In this document: one piece after another, positions 45,652 to 53,907 of the stretch
How positions within the stretch are numbered: position 1 is the stretch's first letter
How the letters are laid out: every line of letters begins with the position of its first letter
DNA from: Phenylobacterium sp.
GTDB lineage: Bacteria > Pseudomonadota > Alphaproteobacteria > Caulobacterales > Caulobacteraceae
Assembly (NCBI RefSeq): GCF_025934275.1
Contig: NZ_JAICYI010000003.1
Location: 1 to 64,000, forward strand
Length of the DNA stretch: 64,000 bases
Reading direction: 5' to 3'
Notes under the pieces: generated by a model
Seen by the model: the letters and a program-made list of their open reading frames with translations, nothing else
Databases searched by the model: none
Told to the model about the DNA's origin: nothing
Translations under genes and position numbers: made by a program

Positions 45652-46269
45652 TCAGGCGTGAGCGAAAATGTCGATGTCCTCCCAGCCCGCCACGTCCAGC
45701 AGCGAACGGTTGGGCAGGAAGGCGAAGCAGGCCTTGGCGAGCGCGTCGCGGCCCTCGCGCGCCAGCATGTGGTCGAGCCGCGCCTTCAGCGCATGCAGGT
45801 GCAGCACGTCGGAGGCGGCGTAGGCGACCTGCTCCTCCGAGAGCTTCGGCGCGCCCCAGTCGGAGCTCTGCTGCTGCTTGGAGAGGTCGACGCCCAGGAG
45901 CTCCTTCACGACGTCCTTCAGCCCGTGGCGGTCGGTGTAGGTGCGCGCCAGCTTGGAGGCGATCTTGGTGCAGTAGACGGGGCCCGTGACGACGCCCAGA
46001 TGCAGGTAGAACATGGCGATGTCGAAGCGGCCATAGTGGAAGATCTTGGTGACGGCGGGATCGGTCAGCAGCCGCTTCAGGTTGGGACAGGCATAGTCGG
46101 GCCGGCTCAGCTGCACCACGTGGGCGTCGCCGCGCCCGTCGGAGAGCTGCACCACGCACAGCGGGTCGCGGCCGAGGCGGAGGCCCATGGTCTCCGAATC
46201 GATCGCCACCTCCGAGGCGCCGGCGAGCGCGTCGGCGGGCAGGTCTCCGTCGTGCAGGAAGGTGGTCAC
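45652..46269 (-). CDS. rnd: Ribonuclease D (short form)
   Basis: 205 residues, a DEDD-family 3'-5' exoribonuclease for RNA and tRNA 3'-end maturation. The first acidic pair is in VAIDSETMGLRLGRDPLCVV, the second Asp in IFHYGRFDIAMFYLHLGVV, the last in YAASDVLHLHALKARLDHML. It lacks the HRDC domains of E. coli RNase D, as is usual in alphaproteobacteria. GTG at 46269 is the start. It heads rnd-lptC-lptA-lptB. Confidence 0.93.
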   Translation of the reverse strand: MTTFLHDGDLPADALAGASEVAIDSETMGLRLGRDPLCVVQLSDGRGDAHVVQLSRPDYACPNLKRLLTDPAVTKIFHYGRFDIAMFYLHLGVVTGPVYCTKIASKLARTYTDRHGLKDVVKELLGVDLSKQQQSSDWGAPKLSEEQVAYAASDVLHLHALKARLDHMLAREGRDALAKACFAFLPNRSLLDVAGWEDIDIFAHA

Positions 46270-46356
46270 GTTGTCCGCTCTCCAGCGATCTGGCCCTCAC
46301 TATAGAGAGCGGGAAGGCTCGCGGGAAAGCACCGGCCGCGATTGGCGGCGATCCGA

Positions 46357-46443
<87 letters not shown>

Positions 46444-46472
46444 CCGACCCGTCGGGTCGCGCGAGCGGGGTT

Positions 46473-46500
46473 GCTTAAAGCTCCGACCCGCGACGGTCAA
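46473..46500 (-). promoter_or_regulatory. Promoter of tRNA-Leu
   Basis: Minus strand: TTGACCG (46500-46494), 12 bases, GCTTTAAGC (46481-46473), a close match to the Caulobacter housekeeping promoter and the same layout as the sdh promoter in this window. The start site would be about 25 bases ahead of the mature tRNA 5' end. Confidence 0.65.
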
Positions 46501-46591
46501 CGGCGCCGGCCCGATGACCCCTCCGCATTGCGGCGGTGAGCCGCATCGTCTATCGGCATCCCGCGCGCCCGGCGCAGGCTTCGGACCCGTC

Positions 46592-47560
46592 ATGCAGGAT
46601 CTCGTCACCGTGTTCGGCGGCTCGGGTTTCATCGGAACCCAGGCCGTGCGCCAGCTCGCCAAGGTCGGCTGGCGGATCCGCGTCGCGGTGCGCCAGCCGA
46701 ATCTCGCCTACGCCATGCGCCTGCACGGCGACGTGGGCCAGATTGACGTCGTCCAGGCCAATGTCCGCAACCCGGCGTCGCTGCGCCGGGCGCTGGACGG
46801 TGCGACCGCCGCGCTCAATCTCGTCGGACTGCTCTACGAGCACGGCCGTCAGGGTTTCCAATCCGTCCACGTCATGGGGGCGCGCAACGTCGCCGAGGCG
46901 GCCAGCGCCGAAGGCGTCACGCGCCTCGTGCAGATCTCGGCCTTGGGCGCCGATCCCGTGTCGTCCGCCAAGTACGCCCGCAGCAAGGCCGAGGGCGAGG
47001 CGGCGGCTCGCGCGATCTACCCCGACGCGGTGATCGCGCGGCCGTCGATCGTGTTCGGCCCGCAGGACAGCTTCTTCAACCGCTTCGCCGGCCTGGCCCT
47101 GGTGAGCCCGGCGCTGCCGCTGATCGGCGGCGGGCGCACGCGCATGCAGCCGGTGTTCGTGGGCGACGTCGCGCGGGCGCTGACCAAGGCGGTCACCTTG
47201 GCGGAGTGCGCCGGCCAGACCTACGAGCTCGGCGGCCCGGCCATCTTCACCTTCCGGGCGCTGATGGAGATCCTGCTGGCCCAGATCGAGCGGCGGCGCA
47301 TGCTCATCCCCGTGCCGTTCATCGCCGCCGACCTGCTGGGCGCGCTGGGCGACCTCGCCGCCGGCGTCGTCGCCCCGCCGATCACCTCGGACCAGGTGCG
47401 GCTGCTCCGGACCGACAACGTCGTCTCCGGCCAGCACCCCGGCCTCGCCGAGCTCGGCATCACGCCCACGACGCTGGAGGCCGTGCTGCCCAGCTATCTC
47501 TACCGCTACCGCCGAGGCGGCCAGTACGCCGACCAGGAAGACGGCGCGCTCGCCGCCTGA
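46592..47560 (+). CDS. NAD(P)-binding protein of the complex I NDUFA9-like family
   Basis: 322-residue atypical short-chain dehydrogenase. The Rossmann motif VTVFGGSGFIGTQAVRQLAK is at residues 5-24, followed by VVQANVRNPASLRRALDGAT and the substrate-side YARSKAEGEAAARAIYPDAV (YxxxK-type). Bacterial members resemble the mitochondrial complex I accessory subunit NDUFA9 and are often called NADH-ubiquinone oxidoreductase-associated or sugar-nucleotide-epimerase-like. ATG at 46592. Convergent with uppP. Exact role unknown. Confidence 0.85.
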   Translation: MQDLVTVFGGSGFIGTQAVRQLAKVGWRIRVAVRQPNLAYAMRLHGDVGQIDVVQANVRNPASLRRALDGATAALNLVGLLYEHGRQGFQSVHVMGARNVAEAASAEGVTRLVQISALGADPVSSAKYARSKAEGEAAARAIYPDAVIARPSIVFGPQDSFFNRFAGLALVSPALPLIGGGRTRMQPVFVGDVARALTKAVTLAECAGQTYELGGPAIFTFRALMEILLAQIERRRMLIPVPFIAADLLGALGDLAAGVVAPPITSDQVRLLRTDNVVSGQHPGLAELGITPTTLEAVLPSYLYRYRRGGQYADQEDGALAA

Positions 47561-47584
47561 CTCCCGCTTCTCCCCTTGCGGGAG
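47561..47584. terminator. Hairpin between converging NDUFA9-like gene and uppP
   Basis: CTCCCGC (47561-47567) pairs with GCGGGAG (47578-47584) around TTCTCCCCTT, directly after the plus-strand stop. The unit CTTCTCCCCTTGCGGGAGG looks like a dispersed intergenic repeat. No T-run follows, so termination strength is uncertain. Confidence 0.45.
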
Positions 47585-47598
47585 GTGGATCGGATTCT

Positions 47599-48399
47599 TC
47601 ACGCGAACTGCAGCGCCAGCAACCCCGCTGCGCCCACCACGATCCGCCACCAGCCGAACACGGCGTAGCCGCGGCGGGTGACAATGGCGAGCATCGCCCG
47701 GATCACGCCGATGGCCACGATGAAGGCGACCACGAAGCCGATCGCCACCAGCTCGATGTTGTGGCCGGTGAGCTGATGGCGACTCTTCCAGCCATCCAGC
47801 ACGAAGCTCCCGAACATGATCGGGATCGCCAGGAAGAAGGAGAATTCGGCCGCGGCCTTCTTCTCCACGCCCATCAGCATGGCGCCGACGATCGTGGCCC
47901 CGGAGCGCGACACGCCGGGCACCAGCGCCAGGCACTGGAAGACGCCCACCGCCAGCGAGGTCCAGATCGGCAGGTCGAAGGCGTCGTCGCGGCGCGGCTT
48001 GGGCGCCACGCGATCGATGATCAGCAGCAGGATGCCGCCGATGACCAGGGCGGTGCAGATCACCCGGGGGCTCTCGAACAGGATGGTCTTGATCGCATCG
48101 TGCAGCAGGAAGCCCGCGATGAAGGCGGGGATCGAGCCTACGACGATGGAGAGCGCAAAGCGCCGGGCGTTCGGGTCCGTCGGAAGGCGGATCAGCACGT
48201 CCCAGAAGCGGACGAAGTAGAGCGCGACGACCGCCAGCACGGCCCCCAACTGGATGAGCACGTTGAAGGTGTCCCAGAAGGGGTCCTTCAGACCCATCAG
48301 CTCCTTCACCAGCAGAAGATGGCCGGTGGAGGAGACCGGGATGAACTCCGTCAGCCCCTCGACGACGCCCAGGATGACGGCGTTGATCCAGTCGGGCAC
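47599..48399 (-). CDS. uppP: Undecaprenyl-diphosphate phosphatase UppP (BacA)
   Basis: 266-residue polytopic membrane enzyme that recycles undecaprenyl diphosphate to the monophosphate carrier for cell-wall and glycan synthesis. The catalytic motifs are EGLTEFIPVSSTGHLLL (about 14-30) and LVPGVSRSGATIVGAML. About eight hydrophobic helices. It serves the same lipid carrier as the GtrA/GtrB genes at 33-35 kb. Confidence 0.95.
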   Translation of the reverse strand: MPDWINAVILGVVEGLTEFIPVSSTGHLLLVKELMGLKDPFWDTFNVLIQLGAVLAVVALYFVRFWDVLIRLPTDPNARRFALSIVVGSIPAFIAGFLLHDAIKTILFESPRVICTALVIGGILLLIIDRVAPKPRRDDAFDLPIWTSLAVGVFQCLALVPGVSRSGATIVGAMLMGVEKKAAAEFSFFLAIPIMFGSFVLDGWKSRHQLTGHNIELVAIGFVVAFIVAIGVIRAMLAIVTRRGYAVFGWWRIVVGAAGLLALQFA

Positions 48400-48492
48400 G
48401 GCGGCGCTCCCCCGGGGCGGCTTTGCCCTGGCGCATTAAGGTGAGCCGCGGCACGGCTCAACCGCCGAATGGTCGCGGCGCTGCAACCGGCG

Positions 48493-49656
48493 TCAGCCGA
48501 ACTCCGGCTCCGGGCCCACGTAGCGGGCGCGCGGCCGGATCAGCGCCTCCGACTGGCCCTGTTCGATGGCATGCGCGATCCAGCCGGCGCAGCGGGCCAC
48601 CGCGAAGACCGCGAACGGCGCGTCCAGCTGCAGCTTCAGCGCCTCGCAGGCGGCGACCAGGGCGAAGTCGACGTTCGGCGCAAGCCCGGTTTCCTGCCGC
48701 ACCGCCGCCTGCAGCGCCGCCAGCTCCCGCGGCGGATCGAATCGCGACAGCAGCGCCGCGGCGCGCGGGTCCCCGTCCGGATAGAGCGGATGGCCGAATC
48801 CCGGCAGCGCCCGGTCCTCGGCCAGCCGGTTGGCGATCGCCTGGGCCGGGCCGAGCTGGGCGGCCTCGGCGGCGAAGGTCCTGACCGCGGCGGTGGCCAT
48901 CCCGTGCCGCGGGCCGCTCAGCGTCGCAAGCCCCGCGAGCGCGGCGGCCGCCAGCGACGCGCCCGTCGAGGCGGCCACCCGCGCGGCGAACGCCGAGGCG
49001 TTCAGTTCGTGGTCGGCCACCAGCACCAGGCAGCGGCGGATCAGGTCCGCGCCGGGTCCGCCGGGGCCTTGGCCCCAGGCCAGCGCCAGCCGGTTGTGGA
49101 TCGCCCCGCCGCCCACCTCACCGGCGATAGCGTCCGTCAGCACGTCGAGCAGGGTCGCCGCTTCGACCGCGAGCGCCAGGGGATTGCGCCCGCGCGCGGG
49201 CGGATCGCCGCCGGCCCGCGCGGCGAGCGCCAGGAACCCGCGGGTGCGCATGTCGGGCGCATCCGGCGGGGCGGGCCGGTCGGTTCGCTTAAGCGCCGCG
49301 CCGTGGCCGCCGCGCAGCAGCCGCGCCACCGACTCCAGGATCTCGGTCTCGGCGAGCAGGATCGCGTCCCGCCCGCGGTAGAACAGCCGCCCGCCGGCGA
49401 CGGTGGTGATCTCCGAGGCCAGCACGGGCTCGCCCCAGGCGATCGCGCCGGCCGCCACCTCGGAGACCTTGCGGCTGCGCGACTTGCGCTGGCTGAGCGC
49501 GGCGATGTCGGCGGCGCGATAGAGGCTGCGGCGCGGATCGCGCGGGTCGGGCCGCATCTGCACGCGTCCGCGGCTCACATAGGCGTAGAGCGTCTGGGCC
49601 CTCACCCCCAGGCGGGTCCTGGCGTCCTCCGCAGCGATCCAGTCCCGATCAGGCAT
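48493..49656 (-). CDS. Citrate synthase-family protein with N-terminal helix-turn-helix domain
   Basis: 387 residues. Residues 5-58 form a MerR/excisionase-like helix-turn-helix (WIAAEDARTRLGVRAQTLYA and RRSLYRAADIAAL). Residues 60-387 are a citrate-synthase domain in which expected active-site residues are kept: His214 (HELNAS), His249 (GPRHG), His287 (GFGHPLY), Arg296 (DPR) and Asp328 (NVD). It could therefore bind or turn over oxaloacetate and acetyl-CoA while binding DNA. ATG at 49656 is chosen; a longer reading runs through the promoter region and the palindrome. It is divergent from another citrate synthase gene, with a perfect 17-base palindrome 3 bases before its own start codon. Its regulatory role is inference. 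Confidence 0.85.
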   Translation of the reverse strand: MPDRDWIAAEDARTRLGVRAQTLYAYVSRGRVQMRPDPRDPRRSLYRAADIAALSQRKSRSRKVSEVAAGAIAWGEPVLASEITTVAGGRLFYRGRDAILLAETEILESVARLLRGGHGAALKRTDRPAPPDAPDMRTRGFLALAARAGGDPPARGRNPLALAVEAATLLDVLTDAIAGEVGGGAIHNRLALAWGQGPGGPGADLIRRCLVLVADHELNASAFAARVAASTGASLAAAALAGLATLSGPRHGMATAAVRTFAAEAAQLGPAQAIANRLAEDRALPGFGHPLYPDGDPRAAALLSRFDPPRELAALQAAVRQETGLAPNVDFALVAACEALKLQLDAPFAVFAVARCAGWIAHAIEQGQSEALIRPRARYVGPEPEFG

Positions 49657-49659
49657 ACA

Positions 49660-49676
49660 TTGATCATATTGATCAA
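49660..49676. promoter_or_regulatory. Perfect palindrome, candidate operator between divergent citrate synthase genes
   Basis: TTGATCA-TAT-TGATCAA: two 7-base arms in perfect inverted symmetry around three bases. It lies 3 bases before the start codon of the helix-turn-helix/citrate synthase gene and 2 bases upstream of the -35 of the opposite gene, so one bound dimer could affect both. AT-rich in a 70% GC setting. Confidence 0.65.
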
Positions 49677-49678
49677 GA

Positions 49679-49705
49679 TTGACGGACCTAGATTGCCGGC
49701 AAATC
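49679..49705 (+). promoter_or_regulatory. Promoter of the stand-alone citrate synthase gene
   Basis: TTGACGG (49679-49685), 13 bases, GCAAATC (49699-49705). The -35 is an exact fit to the Caulobacter consensus TTGACGS, and the -10 a partial one to GCTANAWC. The start site would be near 49713, leaving a short leader with AGGAAGGAG. Confidence 0.5.
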
Positions 49706-49735
49706 TCTGGCTCTGCAAGCAGGAAGGAGCGCGCC

Positions 49736-50833
49736 ATGACCCCGCATGTTTCAGACGGCCTGGAAGACGTCGTCGCCGCCGAAACCGTGCTGTCGGAAGT
49801 GGACGGCCAGGCGGGACGGCTGATCATCCGCGGACGCTCGCTCGACGAGCTCGCCGGCCGGGTCGGCTACGAGGATGTGGTGCGGCTGCTGTGGGACGGC
49901 TTCCTCGACGGCGTGCCCGCCGATCTCGGTCCGGCGCTCGGGGCCGCGCGCGCGGAGGTTTTCGGCGAGGTCTCCGCTCTCGACACCGGCCTCCTGGACC
50001 GCTCGCCGATAGAGGCGATGCGCGCGCTCACCGCGAGGCTCGCCGACGGCGACGACCTCGGCGTCGCGCTTCGCCTCACCGCCGCCCCGGCCGTGTTCAC
50101 CGCCGCCGTGGTCCGCGCCCAGGCCGGCGAGGCGCCGGTCCGGCCCGACCCCAACCTGCGGCACGCCGGCGACATCCTGCGGATGATCAAGGGCCGGCCG
50201 GCGAGCGCCGCCGAGGTCGACGCCCTCGACACCTACCTCGTGACGGTCAGCGACCATGGCCTGAACGCCTCGACGTTCGCCGCGCGGGTCATCGCCTCGA
50301 CTCGCGCGGGCCTGGCCTCGGCCGTGCTGGGCGGGATCAGCGCGCTGAAGGGGCCGCTGCACGGCGGCGCGCCCGGCCCGATCATCGACATGCTGGACGC
50401 CATCGGCCGGCCGGAGAACGCCCGCGCCTGGATCGAGTCCGCGCTTGACCGCGGCGACCGGCTGATGGGCTTCGGCCACCGGGTCTATCGCGTGCGCGAC
50501 CCGCGCGCCGATGCGCTGAAGAAGGCGGTGCGCCGGCTGGGCGAGGGCTCCAATGTGCTGCCGGGGCGGTTGGCTTTCGCCGAGGCCGTCGAGCAGGCGG
50601 CGCTCGCCATCCTGAAGGCGCGCAAGCCGAACCGCCCGCTCGACACCAACGTCGAGTTCTACACAGCGCTCCTCCTGGAGGCGCTCGCCTTCCCGCCCTC
50701 GGCCTTCACCTGCGTGTTCGCCATGGGCCGCGTCTCGGGCTGGATCGCCCACGCCCGCGAGCAGCTGGCCGGCGGCCGGCTCATCCGCCCGCAGTCGCGC
50801 TACGTCGGGCCGATGCCGCGGGAGGCGGCGTAG
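49736..50833 (+). CDS. Citrate synthase / 2-methylcitrate synthase family protein
   Basis: 365 residues, similar in length to the CitA/MmgD-type enzymes, shorter than GltA (about 430). It condenses acetyl- or propionyl-CoA with oxaloacetate. Active-site candidates: His174 (SDHGLNAS), His209 (GPLHGGAPG), His248 (GFGHRVY), Arg257 (DPRA). The usual catalytic Asp position reads Glu307 (DTNVEFY), seen here directly; whether it changes activity is unclear. AGGAAGGAG precedes ATG 49736. Divergent from the helix-turn-helix paralogue that may regulate it. Confidence 0.88.
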   Translation: MTPHVSDGLEDVVAAETVLSEVDGQAGRLIIRGRSLDELAGRVGYEDVVRLLWDGFLDGVPADLGPALGAARAEVFGEVSALDTGLLDRSPIEAMRALTARLADGDDLGVALRLTAAPAVFTAAVVRAQAGEAPVRPDPNLRHAGDILRMIKGRPASAAEVDALDTYLVTVSDHGLNASTFAARVIASTRAGLASAVLGGISALKGPLHGGAPGPIIDMLDAIGRPENARAWIESALDRGDRLMGFGHRVYRVRDPRADALKKAVRRLGEGSNVLPGRLAFAEAVEQAALAILKARKPNRPLDTNVEFYTALLLEALAFPPSAFTCVFAMGRVSGWIAHAREQLAGGRLIRPQSRYVGPMPREAA

Positions 50834-51018
50834 CCGGCGGTCAGCGGAGCGGCGGCGATGGTCGCCTGGGGCCACTCGCGCAGCGCCACGACCTTGGCCG
50901 CGCGACGGCGATCGTTCCCGCCGCAGATGATTTCCGCCGTCTCGGCCGGGCTGTCGCGACCTTGTCTTGCGAGTCGTTTGCGCTGGCCTGGCGCGGCGGG
51001 CTCGCTAACCTCCGGCCG
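50834..51018. other. 185-base gap with a coding-like minus-strand stretch
   Basis: No complete gene is seen. On the minus strand a stretch at about 50836-50950 reads EIICGGNDRRRAAKVVALRE and continues in frame for about 20 more residues, with codon use like real genes in this window, but it has no ATG/GTG with a ribosome-binding site. It could be the remnant of a gene's 3' end or a chance shadow. Confidence 0.2.
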
Positions 51019-51957
51019 ATGGACGTCCACGGCCTCACCGCCGGCGAAAGCGCCGCGCTGACCCGTCGGGTCACCCTGCTGTCGGTGGCGACGGCGAGCA
51101 TCCTGGCGGCGATCAAGCTCGCCGCCTGGCTGACCTCCGGCTCGGTCGCGCTGCTGGCCTCCATGGCCGATTCCGGCCTCGACCTGCTGGCCTCGCTGGG
51201 GACGTTCTTCGCGGTCCGCTACGCCGTGGCGCCGCCGGATCCCGAGCACCGCTTCGGCCACGGCAAGGCGGAGGCCTTCGCCAGCCTCATGCAGGCCGGC
51301 CTGGTGTTCGCCTCCGCCGCGCTCATCGCCCGTGAGGCGATCGGCGATCTCCTGGGCCCGCACCCGTTGAAGGACGAGGACTGGGCCATCGTCGTGATGC
51401 TGGTCTCGACGGCGCTGACCGGCGTGCTGATCGCCGCCCAGACCCGCGTGCTCCGCAGGACCGCGTCGGTGGCGGTCTCCGGCGACAGGGCCCACTACGC
51501 TTCCGACCTGGCGTCCAACGTCATCGCGCTCGTGGGGATCGGAGCCTCGGCGTGGCTGGGCTTCAACAGCCTCGACGCCTGGGCGGCGCTCGCCGTCGCG
51601 GCGCTGCTGCTCTGGGGCGCGGTCAGCGTGTTCCGCGAGGCTTCCGGCCAGCTCATGGACCACGAGCTCTCCGACGAGGCGCGGGCCTGGATCGTGCGGC
51701 TGATGACCGAGGATCCGAGGCTCACCGACGTCCACCAGCTCCGCACGCGCGCCTCGGGCCCTTACGTGCACATGCAGATGCACGTCGACCTCGACCCTGA
51801 GCTCACGCTGGAAGCGGCCCACCAGGTCATCGTTGCGGCCGAGAAGCGGGTGCTGGCCGCCTTCCCCGCGGCCGACATCATCATCCACGCCGACCCGCGC
51901 GGCCGGGCCGAGCCGCACGGCGGCGCCTTCGCCGAGGTTCCGGCCACGGGAGCCTAG
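51019..51957 (+). CDS. Cation diffusion facilitator family transporter (FieF-like)
   Basis: 312 residues. Proton-coupled efflux of divalent metals such as zinc, iron(II) or cadmium. Six transmembrane helices; the metal site is made by SMADSGLDLLASLGTFFAV (helix II) and SGDRAHYASDLASNVIALVG (helix V, HxxxD). The cytoplasmic C-terminal domain (about 205-300) has PYVHMQMHVDLDPELTLEAA and ADIIIHADP, typical of the dimer domain. ATG at 51019 is preferred over an upstream in-frame ATG at 50962 for fit to the family. Confidence 0.92.
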   Translation: MDVHGLTAGESAALTRRVTLLSVATASILAAIKLAAWLTSGSVALLASMADSGLDLLASLGTFFAVRYAVAPPDPEHRFGHGKAEAFASLMQAGLVFASAALIAREAIGDLLGPHPLKDEDWAIVVMLVSTALTGVLIAAQTRVLRRTASVAVSGDRAHYASDLASNVIALVGIGASAWLGFNSLDAWAALAVAALLLWGAVSVFREASGQLMDHELSDEARAWIVRLMTEDPRLTDVHQLRTRASGPYVHMQMHVDLDPELTLEAAHQVIVAAEKRVLAAFPAADIIIHADPRGRAEPHGGAFAEVPATGA

Positions 51958-52022
51958 AGTAAACGGCTGCTTAAGGGGTGCAGCCCATGGACTCACCGGA
52001 GCCCGCCTTCTAGCCGTCGGAC

Positions 52023-52709
52023 ATGAGCCCCGAGCGCACCCTGCACCACTTCCCGCTCGATCCGGCCTCGCGCCAGGTGCGGCTGGCGCTGGGCGAGAAG
52101 CGGCTGCCGTTCGGCGAGGTCCAGGTGCGCTACTGGGAGCGGCCTAAGGCCTTCGCCGAGCTCAATCCCTCCGGCATGACCCCTGTTCTGGTGGAAGCCG
52201 CGGGCGAGGCGCGGCTGGTGCTCTGCGAGAGCCGCGCCATCCTCGACTGGCTCGAGGAGGCTCATCCGGAGCCGGCGCTGCTGGGCCGCGACGCCGCGGA
52301 GCGGGCCGAGGCCAGGCGGCTCATCCAGTGGTTCGACCGCAAGTTCGAGTACGAGGCCGGCGGCTTCCTGCTGCACGAGAAGATGGAGAAGCGGCTGCTG
52401 GGCCTGGGCGCGCCGGAGCTCGCCAACCTGCGCCGCGGCCGCGAGGGCCTGCGCAGCCACCTGGGCTACGTCGAAGGCCTGCTGCAGGCCCGCGAGTGGC
52501 TGGCCGGGAAAAGGCTGTCGCTTGCCGATTTCGCCGCCGCCGCCCATCTGTCGGTCATCGACTACTTCGGCGACGTGTCCTGGGCGGACTATCCCGCGGC
52601 CAAGACCTGGTACATGAAGCTGAAGTCCCGACCGGCCTTCCGGCCGCTCCTCAACGACCGCTGGCCGGGCCTCGCGCCGGCCAGGCATTATGACGACCTC
52701 GACTTCTGA
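52023..52709 (+). CDS. Glutathione S-transferase family protein
   Basis: 228 residues with a thioredoxin-like N-terminal domain ([32 protein letters not shown] with the cis-Pro; [13 protein letters not shown] with the gamma-Glu-binding Glu-Ser) and an all-helical C-terminal domain containing [20 protein letters not shown]. The SN/TPR region near the C-terminus is long. Downstream queG starts inside its last codons (20-base overlap), so they are co-expressed. Substrate unknown. Confidence 0.88.
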   Translation: MSPERTLHHFPLDPASRQVRLALGEKRLPFGEVQVRYWERPKAFAELNPSGMTPVLVEAAGEARLVLCESRAILDWLEEAHPEPALLGRDAAERAEARRLIQWFDRKFEYEAGGFLLHEKMEKRLLGLGAPELANLRRGREGLRSHLGYVEGLLQAREWLAGKRLSLADFAAAAHLSVIDYFGDVSWADYPAAKTWYMKLKSRPAFRPLLNDRWPGLAPARHYDDLDF

Positions 52710-53868
52710 GACCGCCGAGCTGATCCGCGCCGAGGCCAAGGCCCTCGGCTTCGACCTCTGCCGCTTCACCGATATCGACGAGGCCTGGCCCGCCGCCGCG
52801 CGGCTGGAGCGCTACGTCGCCGAAGGCCGCCACGGCGAAATGCAATGGATGGCCGAGACCCTGCCGCGCCGCGTCCATCCCCGCGCCATGTGGGCGGACG
52901 CCCGCTCGGCCGTCATGCTCGGCCTGAACTATGGCCCGGACCGCGACCCGCTCGCCATCCTGCGCGAGCCGGCGAAGGGCGCGATCAGCGTCTACGCCCA
53001 CGGCGACGACTACCACGAACTGATCAAGGTCCGGCTGAAGGCGCTCGCCCGCTGGCTGCAGGCGCGCTTCGGCGGCGAGCTCAAGGTGTTCGTCGACACC
53101 GCCCCGCTCCTGGAGAAGCCGCTGGCCGAGCGCGCCGGCCTCGGCTGGCAGGGCAAGCACACCAACCTGGTCTCGCGGCAGTTCGGCTCCTGGCTGTTCC
53201 TGGGCTCGATCCTGACCAGTCTCGAGCTGCCGCCCGATGCGCCGGAGCCGGAGGCCTGCGGCTCCTGCCGCGCCTGCCTCGACATCTGTCCGACGGCCGC
53301 CTTCCCGGCTCCCTTCCAGCTCGACGCCCGGCGCTGCATCTCCTACCTGACCATCGAGCTGAAGGGGCCGATCCCGCGCGAGTTCCGGCAAGCCCTGGGC
53401 AACCGCATATTCGGCTGCGACGATTGCCTCGCGGTCTGCCCCTGGAACAAGTTCGCGAGCGCCGCGCGCGAGCAGAAGCTCGCCGCTCGCGAATCCCTGC
53501 GCGCACCGTCGCTGGCCGAGCTCTCGCGTCTGGACGACGCCGGCTTTCGCGCCCTGTTCGCCAGGAGCCCCGTCAAGCGGGCCGGCCGCGACCGCTTCGT
53601 CCGCAACGTGCTCTACGCGATCGGCAACTCCGGCGAACCGACGCTCGCCGCCGAGGCCCTACGCCTTCTGGGCGACCCCTCGGCCCTGGTCCGCGGCGCC
53701 GCGGTCTGGGCGCTGTCGCAACTGCTGGATCCGGCGGAGTTCGGGCGCGTGCGCGCAATCCGCCTGCCGGTGGAGAACGAGCAGCCCGTTCGCGACGAAT
53801 GGGAGGCGCGCCAATCGCCGCTCGTCCCCGCGAAGGCGGGGACCCAAACCGAGTCCGTCGGACGCTGA
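52690..53868 (+). CDS. queG: Epoxyqueuosine reductase QueG, C-terminus extended by a repeat
   Basis: 392 residues. Cobalamin-dependent reductase that turns epoxyqueuosine into queuosine at the tRNA wobble base. Two [4Fe-4S] clusters are expected from [16 protein letters not shown] and [14 protein letters not shown] plus Cys in [17 protein letters not shown]-like repeats follow (about 280-345). The last about 16 residues ([17 protein letters not shown]) are encoded by a palindromic dispersed repeat and match no known part of QueG. Start ATG overlaps the GST gene. Confidence 0.93.
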   Translation: MTTSTSETAELIRAEAKALGFDLCRFTDIDEAWPAAARLERYVAEGRHGEMQWMAETLPRRVHPRAMWADARSAVMLGLNYGPDRDPLAILREPAKGAISVYAHGDDYHELIKVRLKALARWLQARFGGELKVFVDTAPLLEKPLAERAGLGWQGKHTNLVSRQFGSWLFLGSILTSLELPPDAPEPEACGSCRACLDICPTAAFPAPFQLDARRCISYLTIELKGPIPREFRQALGNRIFGCDDCLAVCPWNKFASAAREQKLAARESLRAPSLAELSRLDDAGFRALFARSPVKRAGRDRFVRNVLYAIGNSGEPTLAAEALRLLGDPSALVRGAAVWALSQLLDPAEFGRVRAIRLPVENEQPVRDEWEARQSPLVPAKAGTQTESVGR

Positions 53869-53905
53869 CAAACCGCGTGGATTCCCGCCTGCGCGGGTAT
53901 GAGCG
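53824..53905. repeat. Composite palindromic intergenic repeat, entering the queG 3' end
   Basis: First hairpin GTCCCCGC-GAAG-GCGGGGAC (53824-53843), a middle TCCG/CGGA hairpin, and a third CCCGC-CTGC-GCGGG (53884-53897) in the setting TGGATTCCCGCCTGCGCGGG. Read in the queG frame the first arm gives VPAKAGTQ, a peptide typical of such repeats. It fills the space between the convergent queG and rfbC genes and may act as their terminator. Confidence 0.7.
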
Positions 53906-53907
53906 GA

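Noticed and set aside
49657-49827. N-terminal extension of the helix-turn-helix citrate synthase
   Set aside because: The open frame continues upstream of ATG 49656, but it would cover the palindrome and the opposite gene's promoter and start, and adds a Ser/Thr-rich segment unlike the family.
53824-53905. Rho-independent terminator for queG alone
   Set aside because: The composite arrangement of three hairpins and its coding into queG fit a dispersed repeat better than a simple terminator, and no T-run follows on the plus strand.
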